This document shows, one piece after another, positions 18,632-27,000 of a stretch of 64,000 nt of DNA. The position numbers and the translations under genes were made by a program. Origin of the DNA: Sphingomonas paeninsulae (GTDB lineage Bacteria; Pseudomonadota; Alphaproteobacteria; Sphingomonadales; Sphingomonadaceae); assembly GCF_003660165.1 (NCBI RefSeq), contig NZ_CP032829.1:992001-1056000 (forward strand), written 5' to 3'. The notes beneath the pieces were generated by a model, which searched no databases, had not been told where the DNA came from, and saw only the letters and a program-made list of their open reading frames with translations. Numbering within the stretch: the first letter of the stretch is position 1; each line of letters starts with the position of its first letter.

Positions 18632-19456
18632 ATGATGGGGCGCAAGATGCGGATCGCGGTCGTGGGACCAAGCAACATGCTGGCGCACGATGTGCCGCCA
18701 CGCATCGCTGCGCTGGCAGACCAGCGCTATGGTGCCGATGCGCCCGAAATCGCCTTTCACCCCCAGTGTTTCATGTCGGACGGCCATTTCGCGGGTCCAG
18801 ACAGCGCGCGCGAAGACGCATTGGTCGAAGTCGCAAATGACCCGGACGTCGATGCGGTTTGGTTTGCGCGCGGGGGCTATGGCGCGAACCGAATCGCCGA
18901 ACGCGCGATTGGTCGGATGGGCGACGCGGCCCGGAACAAACCCTTCCTCGGCTATAGCGACGCCGGATTTGTTCTCGCCGGACTGCTGGCAAAGGGCATC
19001 GGCCGACCGGTTCACGGGGCGATGCCTGCCGATATCAACCGGCCGGGCGGGGAAGCAGCAGTTGCACGGTCACTCGACTGGCTGATTGCAAACAGCGCAC
19101 GTCAGAACACGCAGGATGCGCAGAAGTACGCAGCGTTCAACCTGACCGTTTTTTCTCAGTTGCTCGGCACTGGTTTGCAGCCTGATTTGAGCGACCGCGT
19201 GCTGATGCTGGAGGAGGTGGATGAACCGATGTACCGGATCGACCGCAGCTTTTTCCATGTCACAGGGAACGTCGCGGTTCGCAAAGCTGTCGGACTGATG
19301 CTCGGTCGCTGCACACCGATCACCCCGAATACGACCGAATTCGGCATCGATGAAGTCGCCGTCGCACGACACTGGTGCGACGTATCGGGCATTCCGTATC
19401 TGGGTCGCGCCGATATTGGGCATGACGCCGACAACAAAGTCGTCGCGTTCGGCTAA
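18632..19456 (+). CDS. LD-carboxypeptidase (S66 family)
   Basis: A 274-aa serine peptidase of family S66, which removes the terminal D-Ala from cytoplasmic muropeptides during murein recycling. The catalytic serine is S109 in FLGYSDAGF; the Glu and His partners lie in LEEVDEPMYRIDR and RADIGHDADN. The ATG at 18632 is preceded by AGGGTGG. It is transcribed divergently from the Mur ligase gene with 80 bp between the starts, and its stop overlaps the ribF stop by 4 bp (convergent). It matches LdcA in length and motifs. Confidence 0.9.
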   Translation: MMGRKMRIAVVGPSNMLAHDVPPRIAALADQRYGADAPEIAFHPQCFMSDGHFAGPDSAREDALVEVANDPDVDAVWFARGGYGANRIAERAIGRMGDAARNKPFLGYSDAGFVLAGLLAKGIGRPVHGAMPADINRPGGEAAVARSLDWLIANSARQNTQDAQKYAAFNLTVFSQLLGTGLQPDLSDRVLMLEEVDEPMYRIDRSFFHVTGNVAVRKAVGLMLGRCTPITPNTTEFGIDEVAVARHWCDVSGIPYLGRADIGHDADNKVVAFG

Positions 19457-20379
19457 ACCCGCAATGCAGCCTTTGCGTCGTCGCAATCGCGGGCAATCTG
19501 GGCTTTCAGCGAATCCAGATCATCATATTTCGCTTCGCCGCGCAAAAACTCGATCAGTTCGACTTCGACCTCGGCACCATAAAGATTACCGTCGAAATCG
19601 AAGAAATACGGCTCGAGCAACTCTTTCGGCGGGTCGAACGTCGGCCGGACGCCGAGGTTGGCAACGCCATCCAAGACGCGACCGTCGGGAAGACGACCAC
19701 GGACTGCGTAAATCCCATACCGTGGCCGCAGATAATCGCCCATGTCGATGTTGGCAGTCGGAAACCCAAGTTCACGCCCAACCTTGTCGCCATGTTGCAC
19801 GGCATTCTGAACCGCAAACGGACGCGTGAGCAGTCGTGTCGCGGACCGACAATCTCCCGCCTGCAACGCCTTGCGGATTCGGCTCGATGAAATTGCGCCC
19901 TCGGCATCACGAACGGGATCGACGGTTTCACAGTCCATCCCAAGCGGTGGGCCCAATTGCTTCAATGTCGCGACCGAACCCCGCCGGTCCTTGCCAAAGG
20001 TGAAATCATTGCCCGTAACGACGCCCGTCGTGCCCGTTTGCCCGACCAGCCAGTCGCAAACGAACGCTTCGGGCGTGACGTTGGCCAGCATCTCGTCGAA
20101 GCGCAGGACGAGCATTGCGTCGGCTCCGGCAGCCGCAAACAGGCGCTGACGCTGATCGAGCGTCGTCAGTCGAAACGGTGGCACTTCGGGTCGAAAGTAA
20201 TGGACCGGATGCGGATCGAACGTCGCGACGATCGCGGGACGCCCTTCCGCGCGCGCAAGATCGACGGCTCGCCCAACCACAGCCTGATGGCCGAGGTGGA
20301 ATCCGTCGAAATTGCCGAGCGCAATTATGCCGCCGCGTAGGGAATCAGGGACATTCTTGCCCCCTTCAAGCCGCTCCAC
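19453..20379 (-). CDS. ribF: Bifunctional riboflavin kinase/FAD synthetase
   Basis: Converts riboflavin to FMN and then to FAD. The N-terminal adenylyltransferase domain (about residues 15-170) has LGNFDGFHLGHQAVV and TFDPHPVHYF. The C-terminal kinase domain (about 180-305) has GRELGFPTANI and the closing FDFDGNLYGAEVEVELIEFLR. I use the GTG at 20379, giving 308 aa with a lead of ERLEGGKNVPDSLRGG; no ATG lies closer, and the open frame upstream enters ssb. ssb ends 7 bp upstream, so the two may be co-transcribed. Confidence 0.93.
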   Translation of the reverse strand: MERLEGGKNVPDSLRGGIIALGNFDGFHLGHQAVVGRAVDLARAEGRPAIVATFDPHPVHYFRPEVPPFRLTTLDQRQRLFAAAGADAMLVLRFDEMLANVTPEAFVCDWLVGQTGTTGVVTGNDFTFGKDRRGSVATLKQLGPPLGMDCETVDPVRDAEGAISSSRIRKALQAGDCRSATRLLTRPFAVQNAVQHGDKVGRELGFPTANIDMGDYLRPRYGIYAVRGRLPDGRVLDGVANLGVRPTFDPPKELLEPYFFDFDGNLYGAEVEVELIEFLRGEAKYDDLDSLKAQIARDCDDAKAALRV

Positions 20380-20386
20380 CAGACAA

Positions 20387-20899
20387 TCAGAACGGGACGT
20401 CGTCGTCGAGATCGCTGTCGAACGCCGCCGGACGACCATCGCCGCTGGTTCCGCCGCCACGGGCGCCACCGCCACCGAAATTGCCGCGTGGCGCACTGTC
20501 CTGATTCCAGTCGCCGCCGCCACCGCCCGATGATCCGCCGCGCTCACCGCGTTCACCGAGCATTACCAGCGTGCCGTTGAAGCGTTCGAGCACAACCTCG
20601 GTCGTATATTTGTCGTTGCCCGACTGATCCTGCCACTTACGCGTCTGAAGCTTTCCTTCGACGTAAACTTTCGAACCCTTTTTCAGATATTGTTCGGCCG
20701 TCCGAGCGATGTTTTCGTTGAAGATCTGGACATTGTGCCACTCGGTCTTCTCACGCTTTTCGCCGCTGGCCTTGTCGTTCCAGTTTTCGGACGTGGCGAG
20801 CGTGAAGCTCACGACCTTGCCACCGTTTGCGAAGCTGCGCGACTCTGGGTCCTTGCCCAGATTGCCGACGAGAATAACTTTGTTGACGCTGCCAGCCAC
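20387..20899 (-). CDS. ssb: Single-stranded DNA-binding protein
   Basis: A 170-aa SSB that coats single-stranded DNA in replication and repair. The N-terminal OB fold covers residues 1-113 (opening [19 protein letters not shown]). A Gly/Arg-rich flexible linker follows (about 114-155), and the acidic tip DDDVPF recruits partner proteins. All expected parts are present. It is preceded by feoB in the same direction and followed by ribF. Confidence 0.97.
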   Translation of the reverse strand: MAGSVNKVILVGNLGKDPESRSFANGGKVVSFTLATSENWNDKASGEKREKTEWHNVQIFNENIARTAEQYLKKGSKVYVEGKLQTRKWQDQSGNDKYTTEVVLERFNGTLVMLGERGERGGSSGGGGGDWNQDSAPRGNFGGGGARGGGTSGDGRPAAFDSDLDDDVPF

Positions 20900-20908
20900 C
20901 GGGATCTC

Positions 20909-22804
20909 CTATAGACCGGCGAAGACCGCCAGCCAGTATGTTGCTCCGGCTGCGATATAGGCCAGCGCGAAGAGATACAACAGCATGAAGCCCGGCCATT
21001 TCCAGCCATTGGTTTCACGACGCACGACGGCGATGGTCGAAATGCACTGCGGCGCGAATACGAACCAGGCCAGAAACGCGAGCGCGGTCGGCAGCGACCA
21101 TTTGCCACGCAGCGATTGTTCCAGCGTCTGGTCGCGCTTTCCCTCGTCGGGAGTGTCGATCGCGTTGACGGTAGCAAGCGCAGAAACAGCCACCTCACGC
21201 GCCGCCATCGCGGGGATCAGCGCCAGCGCGATATCGCGGTTGAAACCGATCGGCTTCACCACATAGGCAAGACCGTTTGCAATCTGACCGGCGATACTCT
21301 GGCTGACCTGCGTTCCCGGCGGACTGCCGACCGGCGCGCGTGGAAAACTCAGCAAAGCCCACAAAACAATGGTCGTGAACGCGATGATCGTGCCCGCGCG
21401 GTGGAGAAACGCATAGGCGCGGCTCCACAGACCAAGCGCCAGATCGCGCGGGGCCGGCCACTGATATTTTGGCATTTCCATCATAAAGCCTTGCGCCGGC
21501 CCCTTGGTAACCGTGCGCCGAAGCAGCAGCGCCGCGAGCAACGCGCCGAGGATACCGGATAGATACAGTGCGAACAGCACCAGCCCCTGCAAACCGATCC
21601 CCAGCCCCACGCTGCGCGCCGGGATAAAGGCCGCAATGATGACCGCGTAAACCGGCAGTCGCGCTGAACAGGTCATCAACGGCGCAATCAGGATCGTTGT
21701 CAGCCGATCCTTCGGATCATCGATCGTCCGCGTCGCCATGATTCCGGGGATCGCACAGGCAAAGCTCGACAGCAGCGGGATGAAGGCCCGGCCCGAAAGT
21801 CCGACGCGCGACATCAGCCGATCCATGAGGAAAGCCGCGCGCACCATGTACCCCGATGCTTCCAAAACGAGAATAAACGCGAAAAGAATCAAAATTTGCG
21901 GCAAAAACACGACCACCGCGCCCACGCCCGCGATCACACCATCCACGATGAGCGATCGAAAAATCGTGTCGGGCATCGCTGCGATGACCGCATCCTGCAA
22001 CGCTTTCATCCCGCCATCGATCATGTCGGCGGGAACCTGAGCCCCTGCGAAAACCGCCTGAAACATGGTGAACAGCAACAGCGCCAGAATGAACGGCCCC
22101 GCAATTGGATGCAGCACAACCCGGTCGATCGATTCAGTCCAGCGATGCGCCGGATTGTTTTCGACAGTGACGCTCTGCGCAATCCGCCGGGCATGGCGCT
22201 GGCGGTCGATCAACGTGTCGGTGGGTGTGCCCTCGCCTGCCCTCAGGCGTACCGCTCCCTCGCCCAACAATGGAGACAGCGCAGCGATCAATTCCTCCAG
22301 TCCACGTTTTCGAACGGCGACCGTCGGTATCACCGGCACCCCCAACGACTGGCTGAGCGCAGGCACGTCAATCGTCAGTCCGTCACGCGCTGCAAGGTCG
22401 AACATATTGAGTGCGATGACGATGGGCAGGCCTAGCGCGATCAGTTCGAGCGCAAACCGCAGATGATTGTCGAGGTTGGATGCGTCCAGCACCACGATGA
22501 TTGCCGAAGGGAGCCGCTCCCCCTCCTGCACCCCTAACACAACATCCCGCGTAACCCGTTCATCAGGGCTGGATGGCGTCAGGCTGTAAGTTCCCGGCAG
22601 ATCGACCAGTTCGACTGGCCTGCCATCGGCCAGCGAAATGCGACCTGAGTGTCGCTCGACGGTGACGCCGGGATAATTACCAACCTTTTGCCGCGCGCCC
22701 GTCAGTGCATTGAACAGTGCCGACTTCCCCGCGTTCGGGTTGCCGACGAGCGCCACCATCGGCAGAGTAGTATTCGCCGCCACAATCGGCATCGCAACGT
22801 TCAT
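20909..22804 (-). CDS. feoB: Ferrous iron transport protein B
   Basis: The inner-membrane Fe(II) transporter with an N-terminal G-protein domain. At about 631 aa it is shorter than E. coli FeoB (773 aa) but in the range of compact forms. The G domain shows G1 GNPNAGKSALFNALTG, the GNYPGVTVE switch, G3 DLPGTYSL and G4 NMFD. The membrane part has the two Gate motifs around LLSSFACAIPGIMATR and LIAPLMTCSARLPVY with their cysteines. I start at the ATG at 22804, just after the feoA stop; 22792 is an alternative. No feoC follows; ssb is next. Confidence 0.93.
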   Translation of the reverse strand: MNVAMPIVAANTTLPMVALVGNPNAGKSALFNALTGARQKVGNYPGVTVERHSGRISLADGRPVELVDLPGTYSLTPSSPDERVTRDVVLGVQEGERLPSAIIVVLDASNLDNHLRFALELIALGLPIVIALNMFDLAARDGLTIDVPALSQSLGVPVIPTVAVRKRGLEELIAALSPLLGEGAVRLRAGEGTPTDTLIDRQRHARRIAQSVTVENNPAHRWTESIDRVVLHPIAGPFILALLLFTMFQAVFAGAQVPADMIDGGMKALQDAVIAAMPDTIFRSLIVDGVIAGVGAVVVFLPQILILFAFILVLEASGYMVRAAFLMDRLMSRVGLSGRAFIPLLSSFACAIPGIMATRTIDDPKDRLTTILIAPLMTCSARLPVYAVIIAAFIPARSVGLGIGLQGLVLFALYLSGILGALLAALLLRRTVTKGPAQGFMMEMPKYQWPAPRDLALGLWSRAYAFLHRAGTIIAFTTIVLWALLSFPRAPVGSPPGTQVSQSIAGQIANGLAYVVKPIGFNRDIALALIPAMAAREVAVSALATVNAIDTPDEGKRDQTLEQSLRGKWSLPTALAFLAWFVFAPQCISTIAVVRRETNGWKWPGFMLLYLFALAYIAAGATYWLAVFAGL

Positions 22805-22814
22805 GCGCGTCGGC

Positions 22815-23057
22815 TCATGATAGAGGCGCGACCGATATCGCGGCAGCATGAGCGCGCCGGATCGCCACCGTCATCCGACCGATTCGCACCGCGATTGGAT
22901 CGCGAACCATGAACCCCGCGCCGTGCAGCGGTTCAATGGCGACGCCCTCATCGAAACCGAGTTCACGCAAGCGGCGTCCGTCGCGCTCGGACAGCGAATC
23001 CCAGTCGATCGCGGTAATGGTCGCCTCATGCGAAAAAGGAAGATCGTCGAGATGCAC
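22815..23057 (-). CDS. feoA: Ferrous iron transport protein A
   Basis: An 80-aa SH3-like FeoA protein that supports FeoB-mediated Fe(II) uptake in the cytoplasm. The family pattern is clear: RRLRELGFDEGVAIEPLH followed by a glycine-rich strand and the closing PIAVRIGRMTVAIRR. It is the first gene of the feoAB operon, with feoB starting about 10 bp after its stop. A candidate Fur-type site lies directly upstream (23064-23077). Confidence 0.92.
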   Translation of the reverse strand: MHLDDLPFSHEATITAIDWDSLSERDGRRLRELGFDEGVAIEPLHGAGFMVRDPIAVRIGRMTVAIRRAHAAAISVAPLS

Positions 23058-23059
23058 TG

Positions 23060-23080
23060 CGACTGATTATCAATAACCCC
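23060..23080 (-). promoter_or_regulatory. Candidate Fur/iron box upstream of feoA
   Basis: The plus-strand segment TGATTATCAATAAC (23064-23077) lies a few bases before the feoA start (23057) and resembles half of a classical Fur box (GATAATGATAATCATTATC), reading GTTATTGATAATCA toward feoA. The symmetry is imperfect. Iron regulation of feoAB is common, which supports the call, but I cannot score the site. Confidence 0.35.
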
Positions 23081-23153
23081 GCGTTCCGCTAGTCACTTCG
23101 GTATATTGGCCGTTAACCTTTCTATCATATAGGTTTAGCAGCTTTGATGTGGG

Positions 23154-25031
23154 GTGACGGTGGGCGTCGGCTTAAAAATTATCCGATTCTGGGTGTCGCG
23201 GGTTGCTGCTTCGCTGCTTTTCGCCTGCGCTTCACCTGCACTTGCAGCGACGTGCGCACCCGCGACTTCCGCCGGAACCGCAGCGGCCAGTTGGCAAACC
23301 TATTGCTGGCTCGATTTCAGTTCGTATGTCGATGCGACCGCACGTTCGGCGTCTGGGCAAAACTTTTCGATCACGCTCACCGACGGTGCCACGCTTACCT
23401 TCAACCTGAAGGCGACCAGCACCGGCGCAACTGCGGTTACGGCAGTGGCTTCGCCGTCGTGGAGCGGCGCTGCGGTGGGTAACTCATCCTTCCTCGGTAT
23501 CCCTGGTAAACCGGTACTATATACCAATATCAACGATACGACCGTCGTCCTGACGATCTCCAAGATTACGATCACGCCACCAGCGGGGGTGACTGCAGCG
23601 ACATCCTATGCGGTGGTTGCCGCCGATGCCGAATCGACAAACGGAGCCGAATCGCTTTCGTTCACGACAAACGGGGGCAACTGGACCCTCCTTGATTCAG
23701 TGCCGGCGATCTCGGGCAGCGCTTATCCCGCGATGACGAATAGCGGCACGACGTTCACTGAAACAGGCGCAGACGGCAATGTCGGCGGCTATATTGTAGG
23801 GTCGAACAATCCGACGACGGTGACGACCACGCTCGTTGCAGGCGGACTACAGGGGGCTATGTTCGCCGTCCGCTTTGCATCGCTGGCGCTGAATAAAACG
23901 ATCACCGGCGTGCGTTTCAATGCCGCGGACCAGTTTACTTATCGTCTTGCGACCACATCGAGTGGCGCGATACTGGCCTCCGGGACAACTTCAGGCACTG
24001 CGACCGGACCATTTGCCAATGCGACCGTCAGCTTCGCTTCCGCGCTTCCCGTTACGATCAGCGAAGTCATGGCAACGGGCAGCGTCGGTACGCTGGCCAA
24101 TTACAATTCCAAACTGACGTGCACCAACGGCAACGGCGCTTCGACAACCGTGCTGCCAACGAATGTGACTACGACATCGTATAACTTTGGGGGACTGGCG
24201 TTCGGTGACGCCGTTTCCTGCAAATTTACCAACGCCGTGATCCCGCGACTGGCACTAGCAAAGGCGTTGGGGGGGGCGCGGGTCTTCACCGCCGACCAGT
24301 TTGCCATAAACCTGACGACTGGTTCCACGACGACCGCCACCACGACCACGACCGGCACAGGTTCGACAGTTACAAACGGTGCCATTCCCGCCACGGTCGT
24401 TTCCGCTGGCACCGCCTATGGCCTTGCCGAAGCGGCCACGGGGACGACAGTTCTGACGTATTATACGGCGGGTATCGCATGTACGAATACCTACACCGCC
24501 TCACCTACCGTGTTGCCGACGACGCTGCCCGGGACTGTAACGCCCGGTTATGGCGACAATATCAGTTGCACAATCACCAACACGCCAAAGCCAGCGACGG
24601 CGACGCTGACCGTCGTTAAGACATCGACGGTTGTCTCGGATCCGGTCAACGGCACGACGAATCCTAAAGCTATCCCGGGCGCTATCGTTCGGTATGGGGT
24701 AACGGTCACCAATACTGGGACGGCGGCTGTCGATGCGAGCACGGTTGTCATCACAGATCCGCTCCCCACCGGTATAAGCCTCTCGGTCGCTTCCCCAACA
24801 GTTGCATTTACCGATGGCACGCCGATCAGCGGTCTGCTCTTCAACTCGGCAACAAACGTCACTTATTCGAATCAGGCAGCAGGGGGAGCACCCTTTACAT
24901 ATCTACCAGTGGGCACGGGTTACGACGCGGCCGTCAAAGGCATTCGGATTGCTCCGACAGGCACGATGGCCGGAACGACGGCAGCAGGGTCACCCAGTTT
25001 TACAGTCACTTTCCTGACGCGGATAAATTAA
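23154..25031 (+). CDS. Secreted Thr/Ala-rich surface protein with repeated prealbumin-like modules and a DUF11-type domain
   Basis: A 625-aa exported protein with a signal peptide (residues 1-31, cleavage after SPALA). Residues about 32-240 form a first beta-rich domain. Two related modules follow (about 241-370 and 371-483), each starting LAL-x-K and RF/VFTADQF and ending GDxxSCxxTN; they look like tandem prealbumin-like folds with paired cysteines. The C-terminal part (about 484-625) is a DUF11-like repeat (VVKTSTVV, then VTVTNTGT). There is no sortase or beta-barrel anchor, so how it is retained is unclear. The start is GTG at 23154; a second GTG at 23160 is an alternative. It is a monocistronic gene with a terminator right after it. 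The likely role is adhesion or surface structure (inference). Confidence 0.75.
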   Translation: MTVGVGLKIIRFWVSRVAASLLFACASPALAATCAPATSAGTAAASWQTYCWLDFSSYVDATARSASGQNFSITLTDGATLTFNLKATSTGATAVTAVASPSWSGAAVGNSSFLGIPGKPVLYTNINDTTVVLTISKITITPPAGVTAATSYAVVAADAESTNGAESLSFTTNGGNWTLLDSVPAISGSAYPAMTNSGTTFTETGADGNVGGYIVGSNNPTTVTTTLVAGGLQGAMFAVRFASLALNKTITGVRFNAADQFTYRLATTSSGAILASGTTSGTATGPFANATVSFASALPVTISEVMATGSVGTLANYNSKLTCTNGNGASTTVLPTNVTTTSYNFGGLAFGDAVSCKFTNAVIPRLALAKALGGARVFTADQFAINLTTGSTTTATTTTTGTGSTVTNGAIPATVVSAGTAYGLAEAATGTTVLTYYTAGIACTNTYTASPTVLPTTLPGTVTPGYGDNISCTITNTPKPATATLTVVKTSTVVSDPVNGTTNPKAIPGAIVRYGVTVTNTGTAAVDASTVVITDPLPTGISLSVASPTVAFTDGTPISGLLFNSATNVTYSNQAAGGAPFTYLPVGTGYDAAVKGIRIAPTGTMAGTTAAGSPSFTVTFLTRIN

Positions 25032-25062
25032 AGGCGCCGCGTTTCCGCAGCGCCTCAATTTT
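25032..25062 (+). terminator. Intrinsic terminator after the surface-protein gene
   Basis: AGGCGCCGCG (25032-25041) pairs with CGCAGCGCCT (25046-25055) apart from one mismatch, with a 4-base loop, then CAATTTT. It begins right at the stop codon of the surface-protein gene and separates it from the convergent gene ending at 25067. Confidence 0.65.
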
Positions 25063-25066
25063 ACCC

Positions 25067-25564
25067 TTAGCGACAGGTTGGGCGGTTGTTGCCGCTGTCC
25101 CGTCCAATCGCTTGGCCGATTAGCGCACCCGCGCCACCGCCGATAACCGTGCCAAGCACCTTCGACCCACCCGGAGCGATGGTATTGCCAAGCAATCCGC
25201 CAGCAAGGCCGCCGATTACAAGCCCCGTCGTGCCGTCGTTTCGGCGACAATAATAGCGATTGTCCTGACCGCGATAAATTCGTTCGTTCGAATTCATCAC
25301 GCGCGGCCGATACTGATTGCCCTGAACGTAATAACGGTCGGCACGATAGTTTCCATAACGCGGATCCGGGCGATTATAGTCGTATCGACCATAGTTTCGC
25401 TGATCATTGCGGCGCGCATCATTGCGATCGCCGCGACGATTGTCGTTACGGTCGTAACGTCCATCATTCTGATTATATTGTGGTCCGCCCTGAGCCTGAG
25501 CCGGCGCAACGGCCAAGGGAAGCGTGAACGACGCAAGCGCCGCCGCGAGAATAAACTTACGCAT
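25067..25564 (-). CDS. Glycine-zipper 2TM domain protein, exported
   Basis: A 165-aa protein with a signal peptide (residues about 1-24, cleaved after APAQA). A long Asn/Arg/Asp/Tyr-rich linker covers about residues 25-110. The glycine-zipper segment follows (about 113-155: GLVIGGLAGGLLG and GTVIGGGAGALIG), typical of 2TM glycine-zipper (Rick_17kDa/SlyB-like) outer-membrane-associated proteins. Two cysteines lie in the second half. The low-complexity, charged linker is encoded by many AAC/CGN codons and looks repeat-expanded. Its function is probably envelope-related. Confidence 0.85.
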   Translation of the reverse strand: MRKFILAAALASFTLPLAVAPAQAQGGPQYNQNDGRYDRNDNRRGDRNDARRNDQRNYGRYDYNRPDPRYGNYRADRYYVQGNQYRPRVMNSNERIYRGQDNRYYCRRNDGTTGLVIGGLAGGLLGNTIAPGGSKVLGTVIGGGAGALIGQAIGRDSGNNRPTCR

Positions 25565-25680
25565 TTCGATCTCCCAACCCCGAATGAGGTATGCGATTAA
25601 AACGATACGCCTGCGAAATAGTTGCGTGAACCGAAAACTACAGCCCGTTCATCAGCCAGTCGGAATCGATACCCAGTTGC

Positions 25681-26331
25681 TCAGACGGCTGGATAGCGCA
25701 GCCGGCCAAGAAACCGGGCTAGGCTCAACCGTTCGGGAGCACTGTGCGTGAATCGACCTTTCAGTTTCTCAAATTGCATGACTCCATCGACCCGACGCCC
25801 CAAAAACGCCCGTGTTTCGGCAAGCCCTTCGCTTTCGTCATCGAGCATAGCCATGATCGTTGCCGTATAAATTCCAGCGAGCAACGTGCGTTTGGAATAG
25901 TGATTCAGGTCAGTCGAAGTGTCACCCGCGGCGCGCCATATTGTATCGGCTGCGCGCCAGCCGAGTTTCGCAGCACGCGGCAGGTTTTGAGGAAGCGCAA
26001 GGATCGCGAGCGCGCGGCGCAGCGCCTCGATATCGGGAGCTATCAAGTCGATCCTTGCTTCGACCAGCGCGATGATCCTCGCGCGGACTTTCATTGTCGA
26101 AAGCTGTTCGGCCGGGACCGCCAGCGCCATTGCACGATCGACCCCTGAGAACCAGCCATCGATCATTTCAACACCGCCGCCGGGAAAAGCCAGCGTCGCA
26201 ATTGAAGGGTCGACCCCCGCCGCTCCTGCGGCTATCGCCAGTGCAGCAGGCGTCCAGCCATCGAACGCGGCGTGGCGGGGAAGTTCCGCGCTCAGTCTTT
26301 CGCGCATTTCATCGAGCGTGGGGTCGGTCAT
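25681..26331 (-). CDS. COQ9 family protein
   Basis: A 216-aa homologue of mitochondrial COQ9, a lipid-binding helper in ubiquinone synthesis found in alphaproteobacteria. It is all-helical and TetR-like; the C-terminal half contains LPRAAKLGWRAADTIWRAAGDTSTDLNHYSKRTLL, interrupted here by the family-conserved Trp and DxNxYxKR residues. I start at the ATG at 26331 (MTDPTLDEM), with AAAAGG upstream. It is divergent from the urate-oxidase-N membrane protein gene. Confidence 0.9.
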   Translation of the reverse strand: MTDPTLDEMRERLSAELPRHAAFDGWTPAALAIAAGAAGVDPSIATLAFPGGGVEMIDGWFSGVDRAMALAVPAEQLSTMKVRARIIALVEARIDLIAPDIEALRRALAILALPQNLPRAAKLGWRAADTIWRAAGDTSTDLNHYSKRTLLAGIYTATIMAMLDDESEGLAETRAFLGRRVDGVMQFEKLKGRFTHSAPERLSLARFLGRLRYPAV

Positions 26332-26428
26332 GCTGGAACCTTTTCGTAGCGGTGACACCCGCGACATGGGATGCTAGACCTCCTCCGTCAATTGCCACTT
26401 CAGAGTGGCGCAAAGGGGACGTGAAAGA

Positions 26429-26998
26429 ATGGCAAAGTTTTTCGGAAATTTGAATGCGGTCGTGGCCGTCGGCTTCGTGGGCGCGCTGGCGCTTTTATTC
26501 TGGACGAACTCCCTCAACAATCTGCCTGGCTGGATGACTTTCCTGCACGTTATCTCGGGCGTTATGTGGATCGGCCTGCTCTATTACTTCAATTTCGTTC
26601 AAATCCCGACGATGCCCGCCGTGCCTGCCGAACTGAAGCCCGGTGTCACAAAGTACATCGCTCCCAAGGCGCTGTTCTACTTTCGCTGGGCAGCTCTGGC
26701 GACGGTCATTACCGGTCTTCTGGTCGCGATTCTGAAGGGTTATGCGCATGAAGCGTTCACCTTTCAGGAAGGCTTTCGCCTGATCGGCGTCGGCATGTAT
26801 CTCGCGCTGATCATGGCGATCAACGTGTGGTTCGTGATCTGGCCGAACCAGAAAAAGGCTCTTGGACTCATCGAAGCTGCGCCTGAAGTGAAAGCCAAGG
26901 CCGCTGTTACCGCGATGGTCTTCAGCCGGATCAATACCCTGCTTTCTATCCCGATGCTGTTCGCGATGGTCCTGCAGAACCTTGGTGGCGCGCTTTAG
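26429..26998 (+). CDS. Urate oxidase N-terminal domain (PuuD-like) membrane protein
   Basis: A 189-aa inner-membrane protein with about five hydrophobic segments. The pattern (HVISGVMWIGLLYYFNFVQIP, split by the family, and a late NVWFVIWPNQKKAL) matches the membrane domain of PuuD-type urate hydroxylases (Urate_ox_N). Unlike full PuuD there is no C-terminal cytochrome c domain with a CxxCH motif, so urate oxidation by this protein alone is doubtful. The start at 26429 follows a purine-rich stretch. The gene is convergent with the DMT transporter. Confidence 0.75.
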   Translation: MAKFFGNLNAVVAVGFVGALALLFWTNSLNNLPGWMTFLHVISGVMWIGLLYYFNFVQIPTMPAVPAELKPGVTKYIAPKALFYFRWAALATVITGLLVAILKGYAHEAFTFQEGFRLIGVGMYLALIMAINVWFVIWPNQKKALGLIEAAPEVKAKAAVTAMVFSRINTLLSIPMLFAMVLQNLGGAL

Positions 26999-27000
26999 AC

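Noticed and set aside
25300-25480. Repeat-like Asn/Arg/Asp codon stretch as a possible CRISPR or tandem repeat
   Set aside because: The units are irregular and belong to the low-complexity linker of the glycine-zipper protein; there are no spaced identical repeats.
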